Shown here: piece by piece, positions 1-6,149 of the stretch
Layout: every line of letters starts with the position of its first letter
Position numbering within the stretch: the first letter of the stretch is position 1
Source: Rikenella sp.
Lineage (GTDB): Bacteria; Bacteroidota; Bacteroidia; Bacteroidales; Rikenellaceae
Direction of reading: 5' to 3'
NCBI GenBank assembly: GCA_029054535.1
Contig: JAIDFC010000226.1
Span: forward strand, 1-8,242
DNA length: 8,242 nt
Notes under the pieces: model-generated
Told to the model about the DNA's origin: nothing
Seen by the model: only the letters and a program-made list of their open reading frames with translations
The model's database searches: none
Program-made: the position numbers and the translations under genes

Positions 1-6
1 CAACTA

Positions 7-34
7 AGAACGGTCATGGAATGCGCAGCATTCC
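7..34. repeat. Window-start copy of the hairpin repeat (AGAACGGTCA + H1)
   Basis: AGAACGGTCA (7-16) is followed after one base by the hairpin GGAATGC-GCA-GCATTCC (18-34). The same ten bases and the same one-base spacer precede the H1 hairpin at 8176-8192. The stems differ from that copy at two base pairs, and both changes are compensated (G-C to C-G and A-T to G-C). The left part of this copy is probably cut off by the window edge. Confidence 0.7.
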
Positions 35-48
35 CGAAAGTTTTTCTG

Positions 49-72
49 GTTCTCTTTGTTCACAAAGAGAAC
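49..72. repeat. Palindrome module P, copy 1 (perfect)
   Basis: GTTCTCTTTG and CAAAGAGAAC form a perfect ten-base-pair inverted repeat around TTCA. The sequence recurs with one G-T wobble at 6421-6444 in the lgt leader. A shortened form (GTTCT-TTTT-AGAAC) sits at 8156-8169. It lies 68 bases before the ATG at 141. No T-run follows, so it is not a standard terminator. It could be an operator, an mRNA leader hairpin, or one piece of the repeat family. Confidence 0.75.
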
Positions 73-140
73 AGTTCCGTACAGTAGCCAATGACTGAAC
101 CGAACAAAAAAGGATATATACGAGCAAAAATAGGGATAAA

Positions 141-3113
141 ATGGGGAAGTACAGTGAGAAATTCTATGTGGATCTCGATTTCCACAATTTGATGCAAGAT
201 CGGATTCGTCGGATCTTGTTGGTTTGCAGTTCGTACGACCAGTTCACTTTGGAGGAGGACGGTCATATCGAGGCTCAGATGGTTCGGGAGTACAACGATT
301 TGAACTTGACGACCCCTCCGTCGTTCGTTCGCGTGAGTTCCGGATCCGAGGCATTGGAACGTCTGCGCGACGGGGAACGGATCGACCTGATTATCACGAT
401 GTTTAATATCGGAGAGATGGACGTTTTCACGCTCTCGCGCGAGGTGCGTGCCCGGTGGCCCGGGATTCCGTTCGTGTTGATGAGCTCCTTTTCGCGCGAA
501 GTGGCCCGCCGCGTCGTCGAGGCCGATACGTCGGCCATCGACTATATGTTCAGCTGGCAGGGCAATGCCGACCTGATTCTGGCGATCGTCAAGATGCTCG
601 AAGACCGGATGAACGCCCGGGAGGATATTCTCGGGATCGGCGTGCAGGCTATTCTGTTGGTCGAGGATAATGTGCGGTTCTACTCGGCTTATCTGCCCGC
701 GCTGTACCGGATGATTATCCGGCAGGGGAACGAGTTCGTTCGCGAGGCTTTGAACGAACAGCAGCGGATGTTGCGCAAGCGGGCGCGACCGAAGATTCTC
801 TTCGCGCGGTCGTACGACGAAGCGGCGCGGTACTACGAACTGTATAAAGACAACCTGCTGGGGATCATCTCCGACGTTTCGTTCAGCCGTCGGAGCGAGG
901 CTTCGGGGGGTGGCGAGATCGATACGTGTGCCGGGTTGGAGTTGTGTCGCAACGTGCTGAGCGATCGGCCCACGATGCCGATCGTGCTTCAGTCCACCAA
1001 CCTGGCCCACGAGCGTGATGCCGTCGAGATGGGAGCCGATTTCATCCATAAACGGTCGCCGCGGCTATTGAGCGAGTTGAGCGATTTTATCGATCGGCGA
1101 TTGGCCTTCGGCGACTTCGTTTTCTACGATCCGATGACCGGCGAGGAGGTGGCTCGCGTCGGCGACCTGGCCCAGATGCAGGTGGCCGTCGAACGCATCC
1201 CGACCGACACGATGACCTATTACACGGCTCGGGATATGCTCTCGAAGTGGCTCTATGCGCGGGGGATCTTCTCGCTGGCTCACATGCTGCGCGGGATGAC
1301 CAACAGCATGTTCGACACGCCGGACGAGATGCGGAAATTCATCCTCGACGCCATCAAAGGTTATCGCCGGCAGATGGGACAGGGGGTCGTGGCGGAGTTC
1401 GTTCCGGAGACCTACAACCGCTATATCAGTTTCGCGCGGAGCGGCTCGGGGTCGTTGGGCGGGAAGGCGCGCGGGCTGGCCTTTATCGGCAACATGCTGG
1501 AGGAGTACAAACTCTACGACCGGTGGGAGGGGGTGCGGGTCACGATCCCGCGGACGCTGGTGCTGGCCACCGACCATTTCGACCGGTTCATCGCCGAGAA
1601 TGGACTGCAGTACCTCCGGGGCGAGGAGCTGGACGATGCCGACATCCTGTCCGAATTCTCAGGATCGCGGCTGCCGGATCGGGTGGTCGAGGACCTGCGG
1701 GTTTTTCTGCGGAATGTCCGACGGCCGTTGGCGGTGCGCTCCAGTTCCAAGCTGGAGGATTCGCATTTTCAACCCTTCGCCGGCATCTACTCTACCTACA
1801 TGGTTCCGCGGGTCGACAACGAGGACCAGATGATCCGCATGCTCGGCAAGGCGATCAAGGGGGTCTACGCCTCGGTCTACTACCGTGCCAGCCGGGCCTA
1901 TATCGAGGCCAGCGCGAACAGTCTGGCCGACGAGAAGATGGCGGTGGTGATCCAGGAGATTTGCGGCACGGAGGACGACGGGTATTATTTTCCGACGCTG
2001 TCCGGGGTGGCGCGGTCGCTGAACTTCTATCCGATCGGCGACGAGAGGCCCGAAGACGGGATTGCGAACATTGCGCTGGGGCTTGGGAAACTGGTGGTCG
2101 AGGGGGGGATTACGTTGAGGTTCTCGCCGGCCTATCCGCAGCGCGTCTTGCAACTCTCGACCCCGGAATTGATGTTGCGCGATACGCAGCGGGTGATGTA
2201 TGCGCTGTCGCTCGACCCGTCGCGGCTACGGACTTCGACCGATGATGCGGTGAACCTCGTTTCGTTCGAGATCCCCAAGGCGGCCCATTTCCGGAACATG
2301 AAGTACGTGGCGTCGACCTGGGACGCGGTGAATCAGGCGGTGAGCGATTCGCCCAACGAAAAGGGGCGAAAGCTGATTACTTTCGCCCACATGCTGAAGT
2401 ACGATACGTTTCCGTTGGCGGAGATCCTGCGCGAGCTGCTCCGGATCGGGGCCGAGGAGATGAAATCGCCGGTCGAGATCGAGTTCGCGGTCAATATGGA
2501 CGTGCCGTACGGCGAGGAGAAGATTTTCAATTTCCTGCAGATCCGGCCGATTGCGGAGGCGATTCAACGCGAGCGTCTGGACTGGTCGTCGCCGGAGGCC
2601 CGGCCGGAAGGGGCGATCCTCTATGCGGAGTCGGCCCTCGGACTGGGGCGGATCGAGGGGTTGCGGGATGTGATCTATGTCAAGCCGGGGGCGTTCGAAC
2701 GTGCCGAGACGCCGCAGATGGCGGCGGAGATCGACGCGCTGAATACGGAGATGAAACGCCTCGGGTTGAATTACATTTTGGTCGGTCCCGGGCGCTGGGG
2801 GTCGAGCGACCCGTGGCTGGGGATTCCGGTCAAATGGCCGCAGATCTCCGAAGCGAGGGTCATTGCGGAGTGCGGTCTCGAGGACTTCCGGGTCGACCCG
2901 TCGCAGGGTACGCACTTTTTCCAGAACCTCACCTCTTTCGGCGTCGGCTACTTGACGCTCAACCCGGCCGTCGGAGACGGGGTTTTCGACGTCTCCATCC
3001 TGGACGTGCTTCCCTCGGTTGCGGAAACGGAACACTTCCGTCGGGTGGCGTTTCCTGCGGACCTCTTCGTTTTCGTCGACGGACAGAACAACCGCGGCAT
3101 CATCCGGGAGTAA
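141..3113 (+). CDS. Receiver-domain / PEP-pyruvate-binding (PPDK N-terminal) fusion protein
   Basis: This cytosolic protein of 990 residues combines signalling-type receiver domains with the ATP-grasp half of PEP synthase or pyruvate phosphate dikinase. The first receiver-like domain (about 20-155) is degenerate: the phospho-acceptor site reads as Met (around 87) and the conserved Lys is missing. The second (about 168-320) looks intact, with acidic pair E175/D176, acceptor D245, S285/T286 and K304. The ATP-grasp part has the glycine-rich GGKARGL near 440, RSSSKLED at 533-540, and the closing EIEFAVN and LQIRP motifs near 779-803. The phosphohistidine swivelling domain and PEP-binding barrel of true PEP synthase are absent. 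Instead a C-terminal region of about 185 residues contains GPGRWGSSDPW. I recall similar full-length proteins in Bacteroides, often annotated as phosphoenolpyruvate synthase, but catalysis of that reaction is doubtful. The start fits those homologues. A hairpin with a T-run follows 20 bases after the stop. Confidence 0.85.
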   Translation: MGKYSEKFYVDLDFHNLMQDRIRRILLVCSSYDQFTLEEDGHIEAQMVREYNDLNLTTPPSFVRVSSGSEALERLRDGERIDLIITMFNIGEMDVFTLSREVRARWPGIPFVLMSSFSREVARRVVEADTSAIDYMFSWQGNADLILAIVKMLEDRMNAREDILGIGVQAILLVEDNVRFYSAYLPALYRMIIRQGNEFVREALNEQQRMLRKRARPKILFARSYDEAARYYELYKDNLLGIISDVSFSRRSEASGGGEIDTCAGLELCRNVLSDRPTMPIVLQSTNLAHERDAVEMGADFIHKRSPRLLSELSDFIDRRLAFGDFVFYDPMTGEEVARVGDLAQMQVAVERIPTDTMTYYTARDMLSKWLYARGIFSLAHMLRGMTNSMFDTPDEMRKFILDAIKGYRRQMGQGVVAEFVPETYNRYISFARSGSGSLGGKARGLAFIGNMLEEYKLYDRWEGVRVTIPRTLVLATDHFDRFIAENGLQYLRGEELDDADILSEFSGSRLPDRVVEDLRVFLRNVRRPLAVRSSSKLEDSHFQPFAGIYSTYMVPRVDNEDQMIRMLGKAIKGVYASVYYRASRAYIEASANSLADEKMAVVIQEICGTEDDGYYFPTLSGVARSLNFYPIGDERPEDGIANIALGLGKLVVEGGITLRFSPAYPQRVLQLSTPELMLRDTQRVMYALSLDPSRLRTSTDDAVNLVSFEIPKAAHFRNMKYVASTWDAVNQAVSDSPNEKGRKLITFAHMLKYDTFPLAEILRELLRIGAEEMKSPVEIEFAVNMDVPYGEEKIFNFLQIRPIAEAIQRERLDWSSPEARPEGAILYAESALGLGRIEGLRDVIYVKPGAFERAETPQMAAEIDALNTEMKRLGLNYILVGPGRWGSSDPWLGIPVKWPQISEARVIAECGLEDFRVDPSQGTHFFQNLTSFGVGYLTLNPAVGDGVFDVSILDVLPSVAETEHFRRVAFPADLFVFVDGQNNRGIIRE

Positions 3114-3132
3114 AACCTGTTTTGTCGCTACC

Positions 3133-3162
3133 TGCCGGCCCAAGCGAAGCGCGGCATCTTTT
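3133..3162 (+). terminator. Probable terminator of the receiver/PPDK-like gene
   Basis: TGCCG (3133-3137) pairs with CGGCA (3152-3156), and TCTTTT follows directly. It begins 20 bases after the stop codon. The stem is short, so the call is moderate. The sequence from the right arm onward (GGCATCTTTT...GGGTTT) also resembles 3350-3367, so it may be the tail of another repeat copy. Confidence 0.5.
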
Positions 3163-3189
3163 GACGGGTTTTGGTTTCCGGAAGGCCTG

Positions 3190-3257
3190 AGCGATACGTA
3201 GTATCGCCCGCCCAGCGGGGGCACCCGCGGCCGCGCAGCCTGAGCGCGTCCGACACG
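3190..3257. repeat. 68-base three-hairpin repeat, copy A
   Basis: This copy matches 8175-8242 at 60 of 68 positions. H1 is GCGATAC-GTA-GTATCGC (3191-3207). H2 is GCGG-GGGCAC-CCGC (3215-3228). H3 is CGCGC-AGCCTGA-GCGCG (3232-3248). Six of the eight differences from the other copy are compensatory pairs in H1 and H2. One of the other two falls in the H3 loop and one lies outside the stems. Confidence 0.85.
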
Positions 3258-3263
3258 GTTTCT

Positions 3264-3341
3264 CGTCGCCCGCCCGCCTAAGAGGGGAATTTCAAAAGTT
3301 TCGCTTGTGGCGAAATCTTTATGAAATTCCCGCGGGCGACG
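3264..3341. repeat. Large interrupted inverted repeat
   Basis: Three nested stems fold the region. CGTCGCCCGC (3264-3273) pairs with 3332-3341. GGGAATTTCA (3285-3294) pairs with TGAAATTCCC (3322-3331). TTTCGC (3299-3304) pairs with GCGAAA (3310-3315). An 11-base bulge separates the outer two stems on the left side only. The right arm is the conserved 21-base module that recurs at 3803. Confidence 0.8.
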
Positions 3342-3358
3342 GACGCACGGCGTCTTTT
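3321..3358 (+). repeat. 21-base module with mini-hairpin and TTTT, copy 1
   Basis: The 21 bases at 3321-3341 (core ATTCCCGCGGGCG) recur exactly at 3803-3823. They are followed at once by GACGC-ACG-GCGTC (3342-3354) and TTTT. The stem sequence differs from copy 2 but keeps full pairing, and the T-run is in the same place. It could act as an intrinsic terminator on the + strand. Confidence 0.75.
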
Positions 3359-3386
3359 GTTGGGTTTCTCTTTGAGAAGATTCCCG

Positions 3387-3403
3387 CGCGCCCTTTGGGC
3401 GCG
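3387..3403. repeat. Hairpin CGCGCCC-TTT-GGGCGCG, degenerate module copy
   Basis: A perfect seven-base-pair stem with a TTT loop follows ATTCCCGCG directly. This resembles the 21-base module at 3321 and 3803, where the ATTCCCGCG core is likewise followed by a short GC-rich hairpin. TTCTC-TTT-GAGAA (3366-3378) just before it looks like a reduced form of palindrome P. Confidence 0.55.
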
Positions 3404-3448
3404 ATTCGTTACGAGTTGCAGCTTGTTTCGGAGTTAAGATACACGGGG

Positions 3449-3530
3449 CGAAGCCAGCGGAGGCGTGCATGAGCGAAGCGAGTGTTGCAGGCCTCCGCCC
3501 GGGGTGGCTTCGGCCCGCCATGGTGAGATC
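3449..3530. repeat. Long hairpin followed by 21-base repeat, copy 1
   Basis: CGAAGCCA (3449-3456) pairs with TGGCTTCG (3505-3512), and GCGGAGGC (3457-3464) pairs with GCCTCCGC (3491-3498). Six unpaired bases lie on the right side. The 21-base sequence at 3510-3530, containing GCCCGCCATGGTGAG, follows and overlaps the end of the stem. That sequence recurs exactly at 3746-3766, again right after a long hairpin. A third ATTCCCGCGGGCG core follows at 3539-3551, with a short CGTC/GACG hairpin and a T-run to 3570. Confidence 0.7.
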
Positions 3531-3698
3531 CCGAAAGGATTCCCGCGGGCGTCGGCAGAGACGGATTTTTCAGAGCCTCCGGGCCTTCCGAGAGGAGGCG
3601 GCGACCCGCACGATCAAAGATCACGGTTGATAGCAAAGCTGCAAATCGTTCAGCGCGCGGCCAAAGACGTTTTGGAATCAAAAAGGGCCGGAACTTGC

Positions 3699-3766
3699 GA
3701 GGTCCGCTCCCATCGCGTAAGCGATGGAGAAATAGCGGTCCTCCGTCGGCCCGCCATGGTGAGATC
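3699..3766. repeat. Long hairpin followed by 21-base repeat, copy 2
   Basis: GAGG-T-CCGCT (3699-3708) pairs with AGCGG-T-CCTC (3734-3743) apart from a central T-T mismatch. Inside it, CCATCGC (3710-3716) pairs with GCGATGG (3721-3727) around GTAA. The 21-base repeat follows at 3746-3766. The stems share no sequence with copy 1, yet the layout is the same. Confidence 0.7.
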
Positions 3767-3802
3767 TTGGAGAAATTTCGCTGACGCAAGAACAAAACCG
3801 AG

Positions 3803-3840
3803 ATGAAATTCCCGCGGGCGACGCGCCCACAGGGCGTTTT
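3803..3840 (+). repeat. 21-base module with mini-hairpin and TTTT, copy 2
   Basis: This is an exact 21-base match to 3321-3341, followed by CGCCC-ACA-GGGCG (3824-3836) and TTTT. Three of the five stem pairs differ from copy 1, and all three stay complementary. Confidence 0.75.
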
Positions 3841-3864
3841 ATTTTGAGTTCTCTCGGCCTTATT

Positions 3865-3943
3865 GGGGTAGATGCGGCCCAGCTCGTACGCCGGAACGCA
3901 GTCCGTGGAAACTTAGGGTAGAGGCTGCCCGATTCGAGTGCCG
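3865..3943. repeat. Imperfect direct repeat, 50 bases apart
   Basis: The stretches starting at 3865 and 3915 match at about 20 of 29 positions. Both contain GGGTAGA followed by GCCC and end in GCCG. The second can fold as GGGTAG-AGG-CTGCCC. The function is unknown and the similarity is modest. Confidence 0.35.
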
Positions 3944-3998
3944 AGCGGCACCGGCCCTCCGCAGGGGGAGGGCTGCAGGCCGAGCGATCTGCGATCGC
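3938..3998. repeat. Cluster of three hairpins downstream of the TlpA-like gene
   Basis: GTGCC-GAGC-GGCAC (3938-3951), GCCCTCC paired with GGAGGGC (3954-3973) and GCGATC-TGC-GATCGC (3984-3998) follow each other. The last resembles H1 of the repeat family (GAGCGAT...ATCGC) with a stem one base pair shorter. They lie after the stop of the minus-strand operon, but no T-run follows on that strand. A terminator role is therefore unproven. Confidence 0.5.
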
Positions 3999-4065
3999 AC
4001 TTTGTGGCGGGTTGTAGATTTTCGGCGTTAAACGGGGTCGTTGCCTGCGAGGAGCGCACCCGTCG

Positions 4066-4593
4066 CTAAAATACCGGTTCGAAGAAAGGTTTCATCTCGG
4101 CTTGGAACTTGTCGAGTTTGAAGCCGCTCCACATCCGCACGATCCGCCCCTCCTTCGGTTCGACCAGTACGAAGGTCGGGTACAAGCCGATCCCGTACGG
4201 CACGGCCGCTCCGTCCTTGAGCAGTTGTCCGTCCGAGAGATTCGGCCAGTCGAACGGTTTGCGATACTTGTACATTTCCATCCAGCCGTCGTGGTTGTCG
4301 CTGAGCATGACGCCCACGACGGCGAGTTTGCCGGCATACCGTTCGGCATACTTCGCTACCTCCGGGAATGCAGCGTGGCATCGCGGGCAGTTCGAGGTCC
4401 AGAACAGCACCAAGAGGTATTTCCCATCTACTCCGGCGTAGTCCAAGAGGTAGGAGTAGTTGCCCTCCGTGTCGTGCAGTTCGACGTCGTGGAGCTTGTC
4501 GCCCACCTTGACCTGCCCGTCCGGCGCCTGCGCCCGGGCTACGCATGCGAGGCCCATCGCCAATACTGCGAAGATCGCTTTTTTTATCATCAT
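4066..4593 (-). CDS. Secreted TlpA-like thioredoxin-fold protein
   Basis: This predicted envelope protein of 175 residues has a thioredoxin fold and probably handles thiol-disulfide exchange outside the cytoplasm. Residues 1-22 form a Sec signal peptide: MMIKK, then a hydrophobic stretch and ARA-QA as the likely cleavage site. The active site is FWTSNCPRC, with C69 and C72 as the CxxC pair, and the expected cis-proline is P139 in GLYPTF. Cys17 sits in the signal peptide, but the preceding GLA is a poor lipobox, so a lipoprotein is unlikely. The gene begins 23 bases after the tyrS stop on the same strand and has no promoter of its own that I can see, so it is probably co-transcribed with tyrS. 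The start is one of two adjacent ATGs (4593 or 4590). The substrate is unknown. Neighbouring lgt may be coincidence. Confidence 0.85.
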   Translation of the reverse strand: MMIKKAIFAVLAMGLACVARAQAPDGQVKVGDKLHDVELHDTEGNYSYLLDYAGVDGKYLLVLFWTSNCPRCHAAFPEVAKYAERYAGKLAVVGVMLSDNHDGWMEMYKYRKPFDWPNLSDGQLLKDGAAVPYGIGLYPTFVLVEPKEGRIVRMWSGFKLDKFQAEMKPFFEPVF

Positions 4594-4616
4594 GATTCTG
4601 CGGTGTGTGGTAAGTC

Positions 4617-5909
4617 TTATTTCGCCGTCAGCAGGAAATAGTTTTTCTTCCCCTTTTGGACCAGCAGGAATTTGCCCGAAATCAGGTCGTCCGTCGTTAC
4701 GGTCGTCTCCGCCTCGGCCACCTTGGTTCCGTTGAGCGAAATCCCTCCGCCCTGCACCAGCCGCCGGAGTTCCCCTTTCGAGGCGAAGATGGCCGCTTTC
4801 TCGGTACACAGCGTCGAAAAAGGCACCCCGCCGGCTACCGTCAGTTCCGCGGCAGGAATTTCGAACTGCGGCACGCCGTCGAAAACCTCCAGAATGGTCC
4901 GTTCGTCGGCCGCCTTCAACGCCTCGGCCCCGCCGCCGAAGAGGATCGAGCTGGCCGCCACCGCCCGTTCGTACTCCTCGCGCGAGTGGATCATCGTCGT
5001 GATCTCTTCGGCCAGCCGCTTTTGCAACTTTCGCAAGTGCGGCGCCTCGCGATGCTCGGCGATCAGTGCCTCGACCGTCTCTCGGTCGAGCAGCGTAAAA
5101 ATCTTGATATACCGTTCCGCATCCTCGTCGCTCACGTTGACCCAGAACTGGTAGAATTTGTACGGCGACGTGTACCGCGGGTCGAGCCAGACGTTCCCGC
5201 TCTCGGTCTTCCCGAACTTGGTCCCGTCGGCTTTCTTGATCAGCGGACAGGTCAGCGCGAAAGCCTCTCCGCCGGCCTTGCGTCGAATGAGTTCGGTCCC
5301 GGTCGTGATGTTCCCCCACTGGTCCGATCCGCCGAGCTGCAACCGGCAGTTCTTGGTCTCGTACAAGGTCAGGAAGTCGAACCCTTGCACCAGCTGGTAG
5401 GTGAACTCCGTGAACGACATCCCTTCGCCCTCGCCGTTGAACCGTTTCTTGACCGAATCCTTGGCCATCATGTAGTTGACGGTGATGAGCTTCCCGATGT
5501 CGCGAATAAACCCGAGGAAGGTCTGCCCCTTCATCCAGTCGTAGTTGTTCACCATTTCGGCCGCGTTCGGCGCGTCGCTGTCGAAGTCGATCAGTTTCGA
5601 GAGCTGCGCCTTGATGGCCGCCTGGTTGTGTCGCAAGGTCTCTTCGTCGAGCAGGTTGCGTTCGAGCGACTTCCCGCTCGGGTCGCCGATCATGCCGGTC
5701 GCTCCGCCGATCAAGGCCAGCGGCTTGTGTCCGCACCGCTGAAAGTGCTTGAGCATCATCACCCCCACCAAGTGTCCGATATGCAGCGAGTCGGCCGTCG
5801 GGTCGATCCCCAGGTAAGCCGTGGTCATCTCTTTTTTGAGCTGTTCGGCGGTTCCGGGCATCATGTCGTGTATCATCCCGCGCCAGGTGAGTTCCTCGAT
5901 AAAGTCCAT
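4617..5909 (-). CDS. tyrS: Tyrosyl-tRNA synthetase
   Basis: This class I aminoacyl-tRNA synthetase charges tRNA-Tyr with tyrosine in the cytosol. From the chosen start it has 430 residues, normal for bacterial TyrS. The HIGH motif is at 43-46 (SLHIGHLVG), the tyrosine-binding-site GSDQWGN at 194-200, and the KMSKS loop is KFGKT at 231-235. The C-terminal stretch from about 365 is an S4-type RNA-binding domain, including LVQGGGISLNGTKV. The frame is open eight codons further upstream, but that ATG (5933) lies inside the TATCTTTG promoter box at 5931-5938. Bacteroidetes homologues begin M-[DN]-F-[IV]-EELRWRGM, so the ATG at 5909 is preferred. It is the first gene of an apparent operon with the TlpA-like gene. 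Confidence 0.95.
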   Translation of the reverse strand: MDFIEELTWRGMIHDMMPGTAEQLKKEMTTAYLGIDPTADSLHIGHLVGVMMLKHFQRCGHKPLALIGGATGMIGDPSGKSLERNLLDEETLRHNQAAIKAQLSKLIDFDSDAPNAAEMVNNYDWMKGQTFLGFIRDIGKLITVNYMMAKDSVKKRFNGEGEGMSFTEFTYQLVQGFDFLTLYETKNCRLQLGGSDQWGNITTGTELIRRKAGGEAFALTCPLIKKADGTKFGKTESGNVWLDPRYTSPYKFYQFWVNVSDEDAERYIKIFTLLDRETVEALIAEHREAPHLRKLQKRLAEEITTMIHSREEYERAVAASSILFGGGAEALKAADERTILEVFDGVPQFEIPAAELTVAGGVPFSTLCTEKAAIFASKGELRRLVQGGGISLNGTKVAEAETTVTTDDLISGKFLLVQKGKKNYFLLTAK

Positions 5910-5930
5910 CGTAATGCGTTTTTTTGTTAG

Positions 5931-5938
5931 CAAAGATA
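5931..5938 (-). promoter_or_regulatory. Probable -7 box of tyrS
   Basis: On the minus strand this reads TATCTTTG, which fits the Bacteroidetes -7 consensus TAnnTTTG. It lies about 21 bases before the tyrS ATG at 5909, giving a very short leader. I see no good TTTG at the -33 position. Confidence 0.55.
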
Positions 5939-6000
5939 ACGCTTTTTTCGTCGTTCCGAGACTCTCCGGGGCCGAGCCGGGGGGCCGGAAAAGATTATTT

Positions 6001-6031
6001 TTTGAGATTCGGAGAAAAAACCTTACTTTTG
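6001..6031 (+). promoter_or_regulatory. Promoter of tRNA-Gln(TTG)
   Basis: TTTG (6001-6004) lies 19 bases before TACTTTTG (6024-6031), a full match to the Bacteroidetes -33/-7 promoter. The tRNA begins 30 bases after the -7 box. It fires away from the tyrS promoter. Confidence 0.8.
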
Positions 6032-6061
6032 CACCGTCGTTCTCAACCAGACCGATGGTAC

Positions 6062-6132
6062 TGACCCATGGTGTAATGGTAACACAGCAGATTTTGGTTC
6101 TGTCGTTCCAGGTTCGAGTCCTGGTGGGTCAA
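6062..6132 (+). tRNA. tRNA-Gln, anticodon TTG
   Basis: Acceptor arm TGACCCA (6062-6068) pairs with TGGGTCA (6125-6131), with discriminator A at 6132. The anticodon stem CAGA/TCTG holds a seven-base loop with anticodon TTG at 6094-6096, reading CAA and probably CAG. The T arm has the normal GGTTCGAGTCC. CCA is not encoded. A T-rich stretch follows directly (6134-6139). Confidence 0.95.
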
Positions 6133-6149
6133 CTTTTTTCGCGGATTTT

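Larger units (their letters stand above)
1..140 (+). promoter_or_regulatory. Leader of the receiver/PPDK-like gene, with two hairpins
   Basis: This gene-free stretch precedes the ATG at 141. It contains a GGAATGC-GCA-GCATTCC hairpin (18-34) and a perfect ten-base-pair palindrome with a TTCA loop (49-72). An A-rich stretch lies just before the start codon, as is usual where Bacteroidetes genes lack a Shine-Dalgarno site. I see no TTTG/TAnnTTTG promoter on the + strand. Either the promoter lies upstream of the window or it is a poor match, for example TCTCTTTG at 51-58 inside the palindrome. Confidence 0.4.
3114..4065. other. Gene-free island of hairpins and short repeats
   Basis: About 950 bases separate two genes that point toward each other. 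Open frames here are built from repeat arms and show no recognisable protein motif. The content is a string of modules: the 68-base three-hairpin unit (3190-3257), a large interrupted inverted repeat (3264-3341), two copies of a 21-base sequence with a mini-hairpin and TTTT (3321 and 3803), and two copies of another 21-base sequence, each behind a long hairpin (3510 and 3746). Further simple hairpins lie at 3387-3403, 3938-3951, 3954-3973 and 3984-3998. It looks like an accumulation of one modular repeat family. A structured noncoding RNA is also possible. Confidence 0.7.

Noticed and set aside
3274..3341. Resemblance to a cobalamin riboswitch (GGGAAT ... TGAAATTCCCGCGGG)
   Set aside because: The conserved core and the ACTG-type box are missing, and no cobalamin or transport gene lies downstream in the right orientation.
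2226..3521. 431-codon minus-strand open frame
   Set aside because: It lies antisense to the well-supported receiver/PPDK-like gene and runs on into the repeats. It is typical of shadow frames in GC-rich genes.
3409..3795. 128-codon minus-strand open frame, and a 113-codon plus-strand frame at 3465-3806, in the island
   Set aside because: Both are built from repeat arms and hairpins, are rich in Arg, Pro and Gly, and show no known motif. Long open frames arise by chance in GC-rich DNA.
3190..3840. CRISPR array
   Set aside because: The repeats are unevenly spaced, differ in stem sequence and have no uniform spacers. No cas gene is present.
4542..4593. Lipoprotein signal in the TlpA-like protein
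   Set aside because: Cys17 is preceded by GLA, which does not fit a lipobox, and ARA-QA gives a good ordinary signal peptidase site.
4656..5930. 424-codon plus-strand open frame
   Set aside because: It is antisense to tyrS, which carries every expected TyrRS motif.
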